Below are positions 1 to 8,253 of a stretch of 64,000 nt of DNA, piece by piece. The stretch's first letter is position 1, and the number at the start of each line of letters is the position of its first letter. Source of the DNA: Prevotella sp. (GTDB lineage: Bacteria; Bacteroidota; Bacteroidia; Bacteroidales; Bacteroidaceae); assembly GCA_016290175.1 (NCBI GenBank), contig JAEETD010000007.1:1-64000 (forward strand), in the 5' to 3' direction. The position numbers and the translations under genes were made by a program. The notes under the pieces were generated by a model that was given only the letters and a program-made list of their open reading frames with translations, had not been told where the DNA came from and ran no database searches.

Positions 1-172
1 GGCACTGCGGCAGCGCGGCATTGGTAAAATCGATACCGCGGCAACCTGATTATTATATTATATATAATTATTATATATTATAATATATAATAATTTAAAA
101 TAGATATATGCCTCCCTCCCCTCCATTATGCAAATTCCCAATGCCGCGCCGCCGCGCTGCCGCACTGCCGCG
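1..172. repeat. GC-rich inverted repeat around an AT-rich core
   Basis: Bases 1-24 (GGCACTGCGGCAGCGCGGCA and the next four bases) recur as a longer reverse complement at 139-172. Between them is a strongly AT-rich stretch of TATA-type runs (about 48-105). A third copy lies at 8551-8585. No coding potential is seen on either strand here. The arrangement could be a palindromic dispersed repeat or the ends of a small non-autonomous element; the left arm is cut by the window edge. Confidence 0.6.
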
Positions 173-235
173 TATCAGCAAAGGGCTGTCTTTTCCTGAA
201 TCAACAAACTTTTTCCAAGAAAAACCGGGTAAAAT

Positions 236-266
236 TTTGTATTTTGAAAAATTTACCGTATCTTTG
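236..266 (+). promoter_or_regulatory. Bacteroidota-type promoter of the ORF6N gene
   Basis: TTTG at 236-239, a 19-bp gap and TATCTTTG at 259-266 match the -33/-7 pattern of Bacteroidota primary sigma promoters. The start codon follows 26 bp downstream. Confidence 0.65.
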
Positions 267-292
267 CAGCGTGAACCATAATTCAAATCACT

Positions 293-1324
293 ATGGATAA
301 ACAAAGTAACAAGAAAAAGAAGGTAAAAAAGGCAGAGGTGGTTGCAAATTGTGACCAGCTACCACAAGTTATTAATCACGATCTTGCGAACATTAATATT
401 GAGAGCCTTATTCGCATAATTCGTGGCCAGAAAGTAATGTTTGACTCTGATTTGGCAATGCTATATGGAGTTACCACAAGTCGTCTCAACGAGCAGGTTA
501 AGCGCAATGTCAACCGTTTCCCTGATGATTTCATGTTCCAACTTACAAAAGAGGAATGGATTGTTTTGCGGTCGCAAATTGCGACCGCAAAGGATTTGAA
601 ATCACAAAATGTGATATCAAATCTCTCTGAAAACCAAGAAGAAGTTTTGATATCGCAAAATGCGACATCAAAACCAATAGAGAGACGTGGAGGAACACAA
701 AAACTCCCTCATGTTTTCACCCGCAATGGCATAGGAATGCTGAGTAGTGTATTGAGGTCAGAAACGGCTGTTGAGGTAAATATTCGTATCATGCGTGCTT
801 TCACTGCCATACCAGACATCGTGAATGACAATGTGCTGATGATGCAGCGAATCCTTCATATAGAGCAGCACCAGACGGAAACAGACGAGAAAGTAAACAA
901 GATTATTACTACAATCGAGAACCGTCTTCCAGAGCAATTGCCTGAGCAGATATTTGCCACAGGCTGCGTGTGGGATGCATGGGCTTATGTGTCAGACTTG
1001 GTAAGGAGTGCGAAGAAGCGGATTGTACTGATTGACAATTTTGTGGATGATCGTGTGTTGTCGCTCCTGGATAAGCGGGCAGATGATGTGGAGGCTACGA
1101 TTTACTCTCGTTATTATGAACCATTCCAAACAGACTTGAAGAAACACAATGAACAGTATCGTGAGGTCCTGTTCGTGCAGCTGCCTCAAAAGAACCACGA
1201 TCGCTTCTTAATCATCGACGACGATGTCTATCTGCTTGGTGCCAGCGTAAAGGACATGGGAGTAGGCATGTGTGCAGTCACGAAGATGCAGGTGTCGCCA
1301 GAGACGATATTGCAGTTAATTTAA
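293..1324 (+). CDS. ORF6N/KilA-N-type DNA-binding domain protein
   Basis: A 343-residue protein with an N-terminal ORF6N-like domain (about 35-172; seen in 'LAMLYGVTTSRLNEQVKRN', 'RFPDDFMFQLTKEEW', 'VFTRNGIGMLSSVLRSE' and 'VNIRIMRAF'). A predicted helical linker follows (180-220), then a C-terminal domain (221-343) ending in HDRFLIID (302-309), which resembles half of a phospholipase-D-like HKD site but without its lysine. ORF6N domains are known from phage and mobile regions and are thought to bind DNA. Residues 92-127 are an unusual insertion holding three SQ-x-x-(T/I)-S/A-like repeats, each encoded by a DNA palindrome. The gene has its own promoter and no operon partner. DNA binding is inferred from the family; the specific role is unknown. 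Confidence 0.75.
   Translation: MDKQSNKKKKVKKAEVVANCDQLPQVINHDLANINIESLIRIIRGQKVMFDSDLAMLYGVTTSRLNEQVKRNVNRFPDDFMFQLTKEEWIVLRSQIATAKDLKSQNVISNLSENQEEVLISQNATSKPIERRGGTQKLPHVFTRNGIGMLSSVLRSETAVEVNIRIMRAFTAIPDIVNDNVLMMQRILHIEQHQTETDEKVNKIITTIENRLPEQLPEQIFATGCVWDAWAYVSDLVRSAKKRIVLIDNFVDDRVLSLLDKRADDVEATIYSRYYEPFQTDLKKHNEQYREVLFVQLPQKNHDRFLIIDDDVYLLGASVKDMGVGMCAVTKMQVSPETILQLI
566..671 (+). repeat. three palindromes inside the ORF6N gene
   Basis: TTGCGGTCGCA-AAT-TGCGACCGCAA type palindrome at 566-590, ATCACA-AAA-TGTGAT at 601-615, and TTGATATCGCA-AAA-TGCGACATCAA at 647-671. Each encodes a related peptide (RSQIATAK, KSQNVISN, ISQNATSK). A fourth relative lies outside the gene at 1432-1456. Confidence 0.7.
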
Positions 1325-1330
1325 TAAACT

Positions 1331-1456
1331 GTTCGGAAATTCCGAACTGTTAAACAAAGCTGGTCAAAATTTTTGACCACCTCAAATCAGAGGGGCTTAT
1401 TCTGGTAGCACGAAAACGGAAAGAGGCGATTTTGCGGTCGCAATATTCGACCGCAA
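1331..1456. repeat. palindrome cluster downstream of the ORF6N gene
   Basis: Three separate palindromes: GTTCGGAA-A-TTCCGAAC (1331-1347), TGGTCAAAA-T-TTTTGACCA (1361-1379) and TTGCGGTCG-7 nt-CGACCGCAA (1432-1456). The last shares its arm with the first palindrome inside the ORF6N gene. The first could act as a terminator stem but has no T-run. Confidence 0.6.
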
Positions 1457-1515
1457 ACGACCAAGAAACGAAAGAGATTGACCTTTTAAACAAGCTTGCA
1501 AATCTTTCATTTTAA
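1354..1515 (+). pseudogene. start-less coding remnant with an LRSQ-type palindrome
   Basis: This 53-codon open stretch has no start codon and ends with TAA at 1513-1515. Its translation looks protein-like, ending in EIDLLNKLANLSF. It contains LRSQYSTAN, encoded by the palindrome at 1432-1456, which parallels LRSQIATAK of the preceding ORF6N gene. The simplest reading is the 3' remnant of a related gene that carried the same palindromic insertion. The parent family is not recognised. Confidence 0.3.
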
Positions 1516-1531
1516 GATTTTGGGCTCAAAA

Positions 1532-1563
1532 TTTGGAACTTTGGCAGAATTTTCCTATCTTTG
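1532..1563 (+). promoter_or_regulatory. promoter of the DUF4468-like gene
   Basis: TTTG at 1532-1535, a 20-bp gap, then TATCTTTG at 1556-1563. The broken gene starts at 1591. Confidence 0.7.
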
Positions 1564-1590
1564 CCCCATTAATTAAGCTGAGAAATTATA

Positions 1591-2143
1591 ATGAAAAAGA
1601 ATCTTAAATTACTATTATCACTTTTCCTGTTCTGTATATCAGTAAATATAGAGTCGCAGGACATTGAATTAACTTCCGATGGGACATACGAAGTAAAAAA
1701 AAGTCGTTGAAGTACCAGGAGTAAGTGCTCAGACACTCTATGACCGAGCTGTGATAGCACTGAGTGATTGGACTGGAGCCAGTGGAAAAGCAAAGGCCGG
1801 CCTTGATATTCATGATCGCGATGCGGGTATTGTTGTTTACAAAGGTCATGAATATATGTGGTCGAAAAAACAGCGCAGACAGGAATATGATGTGTTTGCA
1901 GACTTTTCATTAAAAGTTCGCTGTAAAGATGGAAAGGCTCAAATTACGAGCACTATTCATTCAATGACAGCAGCTGGAAAAACCTATATCTTACGTGACG
2001 CTATTCAGGTATCACAAAAAGAAAAGGATAGTGATGAGCGTAAGCAAGAAATAGCAGAACGCGTAAAGAAGGTGAAAAGTATAGCAGACGTATTATTAAC
2101 ATCTATGGAAGATAGGTTAAAGACAGATGCTGACGATTTTTGA
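1591..2143 (+). pseudogene. DUF4468-like secreted protein, frameshifted in a poly-A run
   Basis: The reading frame opens with a signal peptide (MKKNLKLLLSLFLFCISVNI) and reads to EVKK, where a run of eight A (1695-1702) throws it into a TGA at 1708-1710. Removing one A restores a continuous 184-codon frame (183 residues) to the TGA at 2141-2143, with VVEVPGVSAQTLYDRA just after the run. That segment is typical of the DUF4468 family of periplasmic or secreted Bacteroidota proteins of unknown function. The gene keeps a good promoter. It may be a recent pseudogene, a phase-variable gene switched off, or a sequencing or assembly error in the homopolymer. The family call is from memory of the motif. 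Confidence 0.65.
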
Positions 2144-2239
2144 CTGCCAGTCGTAGAGATAAGTACAAGAAACCATACCTATACCTCTATGGTAATCCAT
2201 GCACGTAGAGGAATATGATATTTTAATAATAATCGCATT

Positions 2240-3853
2240 ATGGATTTTGAAGAAGATAAGTATTTGATCTCACTTTTCAGGTCGCAACTAAAAGAGGATA
2301 TAGAGGCTTGGGAAGAGGTATATGGTCTATCAGATTGTGAAGATTATGATGTTTATATTGGTCTCCAAGAAAATGAAAAGAGCATGGATGTACCAAGGAT
2401 GCGAAGAATGTATGATTTAGATAGTTTTGTTTTTCCATCCTCATTTGTTAGTTTCGACTTCGAAAATCTCTTTCCCCAGCGAGTATCTGCATGCTCTGTG
2501 GGTATGGTAAAATATAAAAACGGTGAAATTGTCGATAAATATTACACACTTATTCGTCCACCATTTGAATATGAGGGGAAACGAGGCCCTGCTTTGACTT
2601 GGATTCACGGATTTACTGAAGATCAGCTCAAAAACGAGAAGACATTCGCTGAAATTCTCCCCGAAATGGAAGAGTTTATTGAAGGTTTGCCACTTGTTGC
2701 TCATAATGCTTGTGTAGAAAGAGCATGTATTCATGATTGTTGCGCTTTCTATAAGATAGAGACTTCTATTCCATACGATGAAATTATGGATACTTATCTT
2801 TTGTCAAAAATAGTAGAAGAAAAACTTGGAATGTCTGTTTGTGGTGCAGGCTCGCATTCACTTAATATAGTTTGCCAGCGTTTTGGCGTACAAGAATTGC
2901 GCCATCACCATGCTTGTGATGATGCGGAAATGTGTGGTAATCTTTTTCTCATTTTTCCAAGATATCTATCAGGAGAATTAGAACTCGATGTATCGGCTTG
3001 TGAAAACACATTAGATCATTATGCAAATAAATCTTCTTTTGCCAATATTATTTACGATTCTTACGCTTCAAGAGGACATACAAGCCTTTGTGGCGATGTT
3101 CTTCAGAAAGACTTGACATGTGCAGACCCTAACAATCCTTTTTATGATAGAAAGGTTGTTATAACGGGTGTATTCAATATAGAAAGACAGGAATTGGCAA
3201 AAGTGTTAAAATCAATGGGAGCTGACATAGATACAAGTGTTGGCGCTAAAACGAACTATCTTCTTATTGGCAAAGAGCCAGGACCTTCAAAACTGAGAAA
3301 GTTTGATGCACTAATTGCAGCAGGAAAGGATGTTCGCAAGATATATCAAGAGGACTTAGATTTGATCCTAGCAGGTAAGGAATATGAAAAGTATCACACA
3401 GAGATACCTATTGTATCTAAACCTAAGGCTGATGTCCCCAAAGCAAGAAAAACTACATGGCCTAATTTAGTTATTAAATTTAAGCAGTTTGCTGATGGAG
3501 AGAATATTGAGTTTACCGAGCAAGAATTACAAAGTGAAGATTATCGAATACTGAGTTTATATTATAAGCAACAGCAAAAGATACCAACGGTAAAAGAAAC
3601 CGTTCTTGCTAATTTACGTGAATTAGATGAGGTAAGTGAAAAAAAATTTAGAAAAGATATTATTGCATGCTTTTCGGAAGGTGAGAGTGTTTCAAAGGAA
3701 GATGCTTTCGAACGAATGCAAATTGTCTTCACAAAGTATGGATTACATTTTAAGGCAAAAATGTGTGTTCTGATAGAACTTGGAGTAAAATTCGAAGAAT
3801 ACAAGGTAAAGGGAATACATCATTTTACAATAAAACAGTTACCACAATTCTGA
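2240..3853 (+). CDS. DEDDh-type 3'-5' exonuclease with C-terminal BRCT domain
   Basis: 537 residues. The exonuclease fold spans about 66-245: the first acidic motif is FVSFDFEN (D73, E75), the second region is LVAHNACVERACI (155-164), where the usual Asp after the HNA motif is replaced by V-E, and the third is HHHACDDAE (H222-224, D227/D228). A ligase-type BRCT domain spans 301-380 (DRKVVITGVF, LAKVLKSMGADIDTSV, TNYLLIGKEPGPSKL). The last 150 residues are of unknown fold. The family (DnaQ-like) removes nucleotides from 3' ends, and BRCT domains bind DNA ends or nicks. The next gene, 14 bp downstream, carries a matching BRCT domain, so the two probably act together. AT-rich sequence suggests acquisition. 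Activity is uncertain because of the altered second motif. Confidence 0.75.
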   Translation: MDFEEDKYLISLFRSQLKEDIEAWEEVYGLSDCEDYDVYIGLQENEKSMDVPRMRRMYDLDSFVFPSSFVSFDFENLFPQRVSACSVGMVKYKNGEIVDKYYTLIRPPFEYEGKRGPALTWIHGFTEDQLKNEKTFAEILPEMEEFIEGLPLVAHNACVERACIHDCCAFYKIETSIPYDEIMDTYLLSKIVEEKLGMSVCGAGSHSLNIVCQRFGVQELRHHHACDDAEMCGNLFLIFPRYLSGELELDVSACENTLDHYANKSSFANIIYDSYASRGHTSLCGDVLQKDLTCADPNNPFYDRKVVITGVFNIERQELAKVLKSMGADIDTSVGAKTNYLLIGKEPGPSKLRKFDALIAAGKDVRKIYQEDLDLILAGKEYEKYHTEIPIVSKPKADVPKARKTTWPNLVIKFKQFADGENIEFTEQELQSEDYRILSLYYKQQQKIPTVKETVLANLRELDEVSEKKFRKDIIACFSEGESVSKEDAFERMQIVFTKYGLHFKAKMCVLIELGVKFEEYKVKGIHHFTIKQLPQF

Positions 3854-3867
3854 TTATAAATACAATT

Positions 3868-4683
3868 ATGATACAGCAAGATTTATTTGGCGATATTGCC
3901 GTCAATCAACAGAATCCTTTGACCGACCGCCGTGTTGGTTTCATTGGAACGTTTAAGAATCCTTCTCGTGCTGCTCTCATAAGGAAAGTGAAAGCCTATG
4001 GAGCAACTAAAGAAAGTAAGGAAGGTTTGACTCGAGATACACAAATCCTTGTTATTGGAAGTGATGTCAAACAAGAAACATTGAATCGCCTGACATGCTA
4101 TGAACATGATGGATGGAAACCGTTAAAGATTAGTGAAACTGAACTATTGGAGATATTCAATGGTCATTATTCTGGTTATGAGACACCACCAGTTTTGACG
4201 AAGCAAATTAGCATAGACATGTCGTATTATAATTGGATTCCTCCTGTTTATAAAGAAGATGATGACGACGAAGAAGAAAAAGGTAAGGATAAAAAGAAAT
4301 GCATTCGTTGTTCTTCCCCTCTTGTCTATGGAGAAGGTAATCCAATTTCAGGAATGGAGATTTATGTTCCAAACAGGCCCAATACAGACATGGGAGTTAT
4401 TCGACAACTCATTGGTAACTTTGGAGGTTTTGCAAATGCAGAATACTTTGATGAAACCAATGTCGTAATGCTAAGTGCAGAGACATTGCGCCTTTTGGAG
4501 CAAGGCATCAAGGACGAAATAATTACCGATATAGAGAAACATTATAACGAAAGTTCTGACATGTTTTTCAACATCCAATTCACTAGCGAATCAGATTTCA
4601 TTTTCTGGGTAAAGAAAAGGATGGAGAAGTATCCAGATGAGAGTACTATAAAATTGTTGGAGTTATACATTGACAACAAATAG
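3868..4683 (+). CDS. BRCT-domain protein, partner of the exonuclease
   Basis: 271 residues from the ATG at 3868. An upstream ATG in the same frame lies inside the exonuclease gene and encodes an unlikely leader. It begins MIQQDLFGDI: QQDLF matches the Qxx(L)F beta-clamp-binding pattern. A BRCT domain follows (about 16-95; NPLTDRRVGFIGTF, and QILVIGSDVKQETL), closely parallel to the BRCT of the upstream gene. An acidic linker (about 131-142) and a lone CIRC motif come next. A second region (about 155-215; ISGMEIYVP, VIRQLIGNFGGFANAEYF, NVVMLS) looks like a degenerate BRCT domain. There is no catalytic motif. It is probably an adaptor bringing the exonuclease to DNA or the clamp, which is an inference. 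Confidence 0.65.
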   Translation: MIQQDLFGDIAVNQQNPLTDRRVGFIGTFKNPSRAALIRKVKAYGATKESKEGLTRDTQILVIGSDVKQETLNRLTCYEHDGWKPLKISETELLEIFNGHYSGYETPPVLTKQISIDMSYYNWIPPVYKEDDDDEEEKGKDKKKCIRCSSPLVYGEGNPISGMEIYVPNRPNTDMGVIRQLIGNFGGFANAEYFDETNVVMLSAETLRLLEQGIKDEIITDIEKHYNESSDMFFNIQFTSESDFIFWVKKRMEKYPDESTIKLLELYIDNK

Positions 4684-4774
4684 AATTATACAGGTTTTCC
4701 ATAAATGTTTCAGGCATTATGTGAGTATGAGATACTGGATAATAAGAGATAAAATAAAAATATAGAAGTAATCT

Positions 4775-5056
4775 ATGGCAGACTATAAAGAGTATAAATG
4801 TGAGGAGTGCGGCTATACCGTAGCAGCGAACCCTAAAGGAAAGGATATGGTGATGATGGGGGAGATTTATAACTATCTCTGCCCTGATTGTAAGGAGATT
4901 GTTGATGTAGTTCATCCTCATGGGGAAAAGCAGGAGAAGATCGTTTGCCCTGAGTGTGGTTCCGAGAAGCTACAGAAGTGGAATCCCAAGACTGGTAAAT
5001 GCCCGAAATGTGGTGGGGATATGAAAGCCACAGAAGTATGTATGTGCGTAGACTAA
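4775..5056 (+). CDS. small zinc-ribbon protein
   Basis: 93 residues with CxxC knuckles CEEC (9-12), CPDC (36-39), CPEC (55-58) and CPKC (74-77), plus a final CMC. This would form two zinc ribbons. No catalytic domain is visible. It lies 91 bp after the BRCT gene and 10 bp before the next secreted protein. Function unknown; proteins like this often bind nucleic acid or act as metal-stabilised adaptors. Confidence 0.6.
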   Translation: MADYKEYKCEECGYTVAANPKGKDMVMMGEIYNYLCPDCKEIVDVVHPHGEKQEKIVCPECGSEKLQKWNPKTGKCPKCGGDMKATEVCMCVD

Positions 5057-5066
5057 ATACAATTAA

Positions 5067-5462
5067 ATGATGAAGTATATGAAAAGGATTTTATGGGTTA
5101 TATTTTTGTTTCTTCCTCTTGTAGGTCATTGCCAGACTGAGCAGGAGAAATATTACATTTATAATATTGTGTCATTCGAGGGTGAATTTACTAAAGAGAA
5201 TTTCAAAGTCTATTATGATGATGGTAAAGAAGTGAAACGACTTCGTAATGACAAGGACAATAAAGTGAGATTCACTACACCAGCAGGTGCCCTGATGTAT
5301 TTTATTTCGCAAGGTTGGGAGATGTACCTAAATGGTGCAACATCACAAGGAGCAGTAGCTGGAGGGTATGGTGCCTCTTCTACCAGCTCCTACTGGATAC
5401 TACGCAAGCCTTGCACCAAAGAAGAATTTGATAAAGCTGTCAAGGAAGCAATAAAGAAATAA
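5067..5462 (+). CDS. small secreted protein of unknown function
   Basis: 131 residues (start at 5067, or more likely the third Met at 5079, which gives a cleaner signal peptide MKRILWVIFLFLPLVGHCQ). The mature part of about 110 residues has no family I recognise. It includes a predicted beta region (YYIYNIVSFEGEF, FKVYYDDGKEVK), the segment PAGALMYFISQGWEMY, and a Gly/Ser-rich loop before WILRKPCTKEEFDKAVK. The length and C-terminal pattern resemble small periplasmic proteins common in Bacteroidota. It follows the zinc-ribbon gene by 10 bp and may be co-transcribed. Confidence 0.55.
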   Translation: MMKYMKRILWVIFLFLPLVGHCQTEQEKYYIYNIVSFEGEFTKENFKVYYDDGKEVKRLRNDKDNKVRFTTPAGALMYFISQGWEMYLNGATSQGAVAGGYGASSTSSYWILRKPCTKEEFDKAVKEAIKK

Positions 5463-5513
5463 CAATAATACTATAGGCATATGGACACAAAGGTTCCAGG
5501 AACTTATTAGTCG

Positions 5514-5553
5514 TAGGGACAGGCATCTGGGTATACCCAAGTACCTGTCCCTA
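5514..5553. repeat. palindrome of the GGGACAGG type
   Basis: Arms TAGGGACAGG (5514-5523) and CCTGTCCCTA (5544-5553), with an inner CTGGGTATACCCAAG palindrome. It is intergenic, after the small secreted protein, and could also end its transcript. It resembles the arms of the palindromes inside menE, cls and others. Confidence 0.55.
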
Positions 5554-5632
5554 TGGCTACTCAGGTGACTTTTAAATGGCGTAGTGTCGATCAAGTCTTT
5601 GAATATGCCATCATAAAAAAGACTGATAATCT

Positions 5633-5664
5633 GTTGGGGATGTCGAATTGTTTTCGTAATTTTG
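5633..5664 (+). promoter_or_regulatory. promoter of the arabinofuranosidase gene
   Basis: TTG at 5633-5635 and TAATTTTG at 5657-5664, 21 bp apart. The start codon is 38 bp downstream. Confidence 0.6.
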
Positions 5665-5702
5665 TGGCGGATTAATAAAACAAGAATTAAACAATCGATG
5701 AT

Positions 5703-8153
5703 ATGAACTGCAAAAGTTTTCTTTTCGTGGCTGGATTTGCTGTGGCTACGGCAATAGTCCAGGCACAAGTCATTATCGACATCGATGCCCAGCAGCGAGG
5801 GCCGAAGGTGAGCCCCATGCTTTATGGTATCTTCTATGAAGACATCAATCATGCGTCCGATGGTGGTATCTATGCCGAACTGATTCGTAACCGTTCGTTT
5901 GAGGACGGCCCTCGTTATGGTGCGCCTGCCGACATGCAGGGGTGGACGACGTATGCAGCAGCCCCGTCGCAGCTTACGGCAAGGCTCATACAGCCTTCGA
6001 AAAAGACACCGCTGCTGAACAGTGTGCAGCATAATGCCCTCGAACTCGACATCAAGGCATCGGCGGCAAAACCCGTCTGTCTGGTGAACGAGGGCTTCTG
6101 GGGCATCAACGCCGTACAGGGGCGCTGTTATCGGCTGTCGTTCTGGGCCAAGACCCTGAATTATCAGGGCTCCGTAAAAGCCATGCTCTGCTCGCAGGAC
6201 GGCTCAAAACTCTATGCCGAGACGACGGTCGGCGGATTTCCTTCCATCAAGGTTAAGGGCTGGACAAAGTACGAGGCAACGCTCACTGCCAACGACAACG
6301 ACCCGCAGGCGCAGTTCGCACTGGTATTCGACGGTGAAGGGCGGGTGCAGATAGACATGGTGAGCCTTTTCCCGCCCACGTTCAAGAATCGGGAAAACGG
6401 CATGCGCCCCGACCTGGCTAACATGCTGTGGCAGATGCATCCCAAGTTCATGCGCTTCCCCGGAGGGTGCTTCGTGGAGGGGCAGGAGAGTCCCGACAAT
6501 GCATTTCGCTGGGATCGCACCATCGGACCGATTGAGGAGCGTGAGGGCCACTGGAACGTGAACTGGGGCTATCGTACCACCGACGGACTGGGCTATCATG
6601 AATACCTGCAGCTGGCTGAGGATCTGGGGGCCAAGCCGCTCTATGTCGTTAACGTGGGGATATGGCATGGTGGCCAGACTCCCTACGACAGCATCCAGCC
6701 GTGGATAGAGGAGTGTATGAACGCCATCGAATATGCTAACGGACCCGTCACATCGAAATATGGTGCTATGCGTGCCAAAAACGGTCACCCTGAGCCCTTC
6801 GGACTGGAGTATCTGGAGGTGGGCAATGAGAACAACCAGCCCGACCCCCGGCAGCAGAGCGACCACTATTACGAGCGCTATGAGCAGTTCTATCAAGCCA
6901 TCCGTGCCAAGTACCCCGAGATGAAAATCATCGGCAACGTGGTGGCCTGGGGCGATGACAACCCCAAATGGAACAGCCCCCTACCCGTAGACCTGCTTGA
7001 TGAGCACTACTACCGCTCGCCCGACTGGTTTGCCGCTGCTTTCCACAAGTACGACAGCTACGACCGCCAAGGGCCGAAAGTCTATGTAGGCGAATATGCC
7101 GTGACCAACGGCTACGGCACGCTGGGCAACATGAATGCCGCTTTGGGCGAGGCTATCTACATGATGGGTATGGAGAACAACTCCGACGTGGTGGAGCTGG
7201 CTTCGTATGCCCCCATCTTCGTCAATGAGAACGATGCCCGCTGGCGTCCCGACATGATACGGTTCAGCAGCAGTCGGGTTATGGGCACCCCCAGTTACTA
7301 CGTGCAGCAGCTCATGCCGCAGCATCTGGGCACTCAGGTGGTGAAGGTGGAACAGACCGACCCTTATAAAGGCAAGGTTTGCAAGCCCCTGACACCGAAG
7401 CAGAGCCGTGTGGGATTCGGAACATGGAACACACGTGCCACGTTTGAGACCGATAAGGATGTGGATTACGTCTATGGCGACTGGCAGAAGGAAGGCAACA
7501 GCGTGCGCCAGACTGGCCATAAGGATGCTACGCTCTGCATAGAGAAGGATATCATCGACGGCGACCACTACAGTTGTAAGTTCCGTGCCCGTAAAGACGA
7601 GGGCGCCGAGGGCTTTATCATCATCTTCAACTATGTGGATGAAAAGAACTACTGTTGGGTGAACTTCGGCGGATGGACTAACTCACAGCATGCTATCGAA
7701 CAGATTAGCAATGGCGGAAAGCTGCTGGCCGACAGTAAGCGCGGACGTATTGAAGCGGGCCGTTGGTACGACGTGACCCTGCAGGTGGCTGGCGACGGTG
7801 TGAAAGTTTGGTTGGACAACGAACAGGTGTTTGACACCGTGCTTAAACGCGACCAAACGAAAGGCATCTACTCATCGGCTACCATCGACGACACCACCGG
7901 CGAGCTTATCGTGAAGGTGGTCAACAACGGTGATGCTGCTACCACCGCACGGCTGAACCTGAAGAACTTTGCTCCGGGTGAGGCCAAGGTAGTACGGCTA
8001 GCTGCCAACGATGGTATGGAAGAGAACACCCTCGATGCACCCACTACGATTCATCCTATAGAGCAACAACTCTCGCCTGAGGACGGCAGTGTGCTGCTCG
8101 ACGTTCCTGCCTATTCGCTGAACATCGTCAGAATAACAGAATCAGACCATTAA
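5703..8153 (+). CDS. alpha-L-arabinofuranosidase, GH51
   Basis: 816 residues with a signal peptide (MNCKSFLFVAGFAVATAIVQA), so exported. GH51 enzymes release terminal arabinose from arabinan and arabinoxylan. The N-terminus opens with LYGIFYEDINHASDGGIYAE, and a carbohydrate-binding-like beta domain spans about 75-220. The catalytic barrel shows the acid/base in GNEN (E376) and the nucleophile in VGEY (E464). After the barrel (about 570-715) there is an inserted beta-sandwich-like region (YGDWQKEGNSVRQTG to TKGIYSSATIDD) resembling the glucanase-like fold of DUF1080 proteins. The usual C-terminal beta domain then closes the protein. It stands alone under its own promoter, with no SusC/SusD pair beside it. 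The GC content rises sharply relative to the upstream genes. Confidence 0.92.
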   Translation: MNCKSFLFVAGFAVATAIVQAQVIIDIDAQQRGPKVSPMLYGIFYEDINHASDGGIYAELIRNRSFEDGPRYGAPADMQGWTTYAAAPSQLTARLIQPSKKTPLLNSVQHNALELDIKASAAKPVCLVNEGFWGINAVQGRCYRLSFWAKTLNYQGSVKAMLCSQDGSKLYAETTVGGFPSIKVKGWTKYEATLTANDNDPQAQFALVFDGEGRVQIDMVSLFPPTFKNRENGMRPDLANMLWQMHPKFMRFPGGCFVEGQESPDNAFRWDRTIGPIEEREGHWNVNWGYRTTDGLGYHEYLQLAEDLGAKPLYVVNVGIWHGGQTPYDSIQPWIEECMNAIEYANGPVTSKYGAMRAKNGHPEPFGLEYLEVGNENNQPDPRQQSDHYYERYEQFYQAIRAKYPEMKIIGNVVAWGDDNPKWNSPLPVDLLDEHYYRSPDWFAAAFHKYDSYDRQGPKVYVGEYAVTNGYGTLGNMNAALGEAIYMMGMENNSDVVELASYAPIFVNENDARWRPDMIRFSSSRVMGTPSYYVQQLMPQHLGTQVVKVEQTDPYKGKVCKPLTPKQSRVGFGTWNTRATFETDKDVDYVYGDWQKEGNSVRQTGHKDATLCIEKDIIDGDHYSCKFRARKDEGAEGFIIIFNYVDEKNYCWVNFGGWTNSQHAIEQISNGGKLLADSKRGRIEAGRWYDVTLQVAGDGVKVWLDNEQVFDTVLKRDQTKGIYSSATIDDTTGELIVKVVNNGDAATTARLNLKNFAPGEAKVVRLAANDGMEENTLDAPTTIHPIEQQLSPEDGSVLLDVPAYSLNIVRITESDH

Positions 8154-8188
8154 GAAGCGGAATGGCTTTTTGCAAATAGTATAACATG

Positions 8189-8224
8189 GTGACGGTTCTT
8201 ACGTTTTAACATAAGAACCGTCAC
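8189..8224. terminator. hairpin after the arabinofuranosidase gene
   Basis: 13-bp perfect stem: GTGACGGTTCTTA (8189-8201) and TAAGAACCGTCAC (8212-8224), loop of 10. It has only a weak T-run (TCCTTT). It probably ends the GH51 transcript. Confidence 0.55.
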
Positions 8225-8253
8225 TCCTTTACATATCATATATATGTGTGCGC

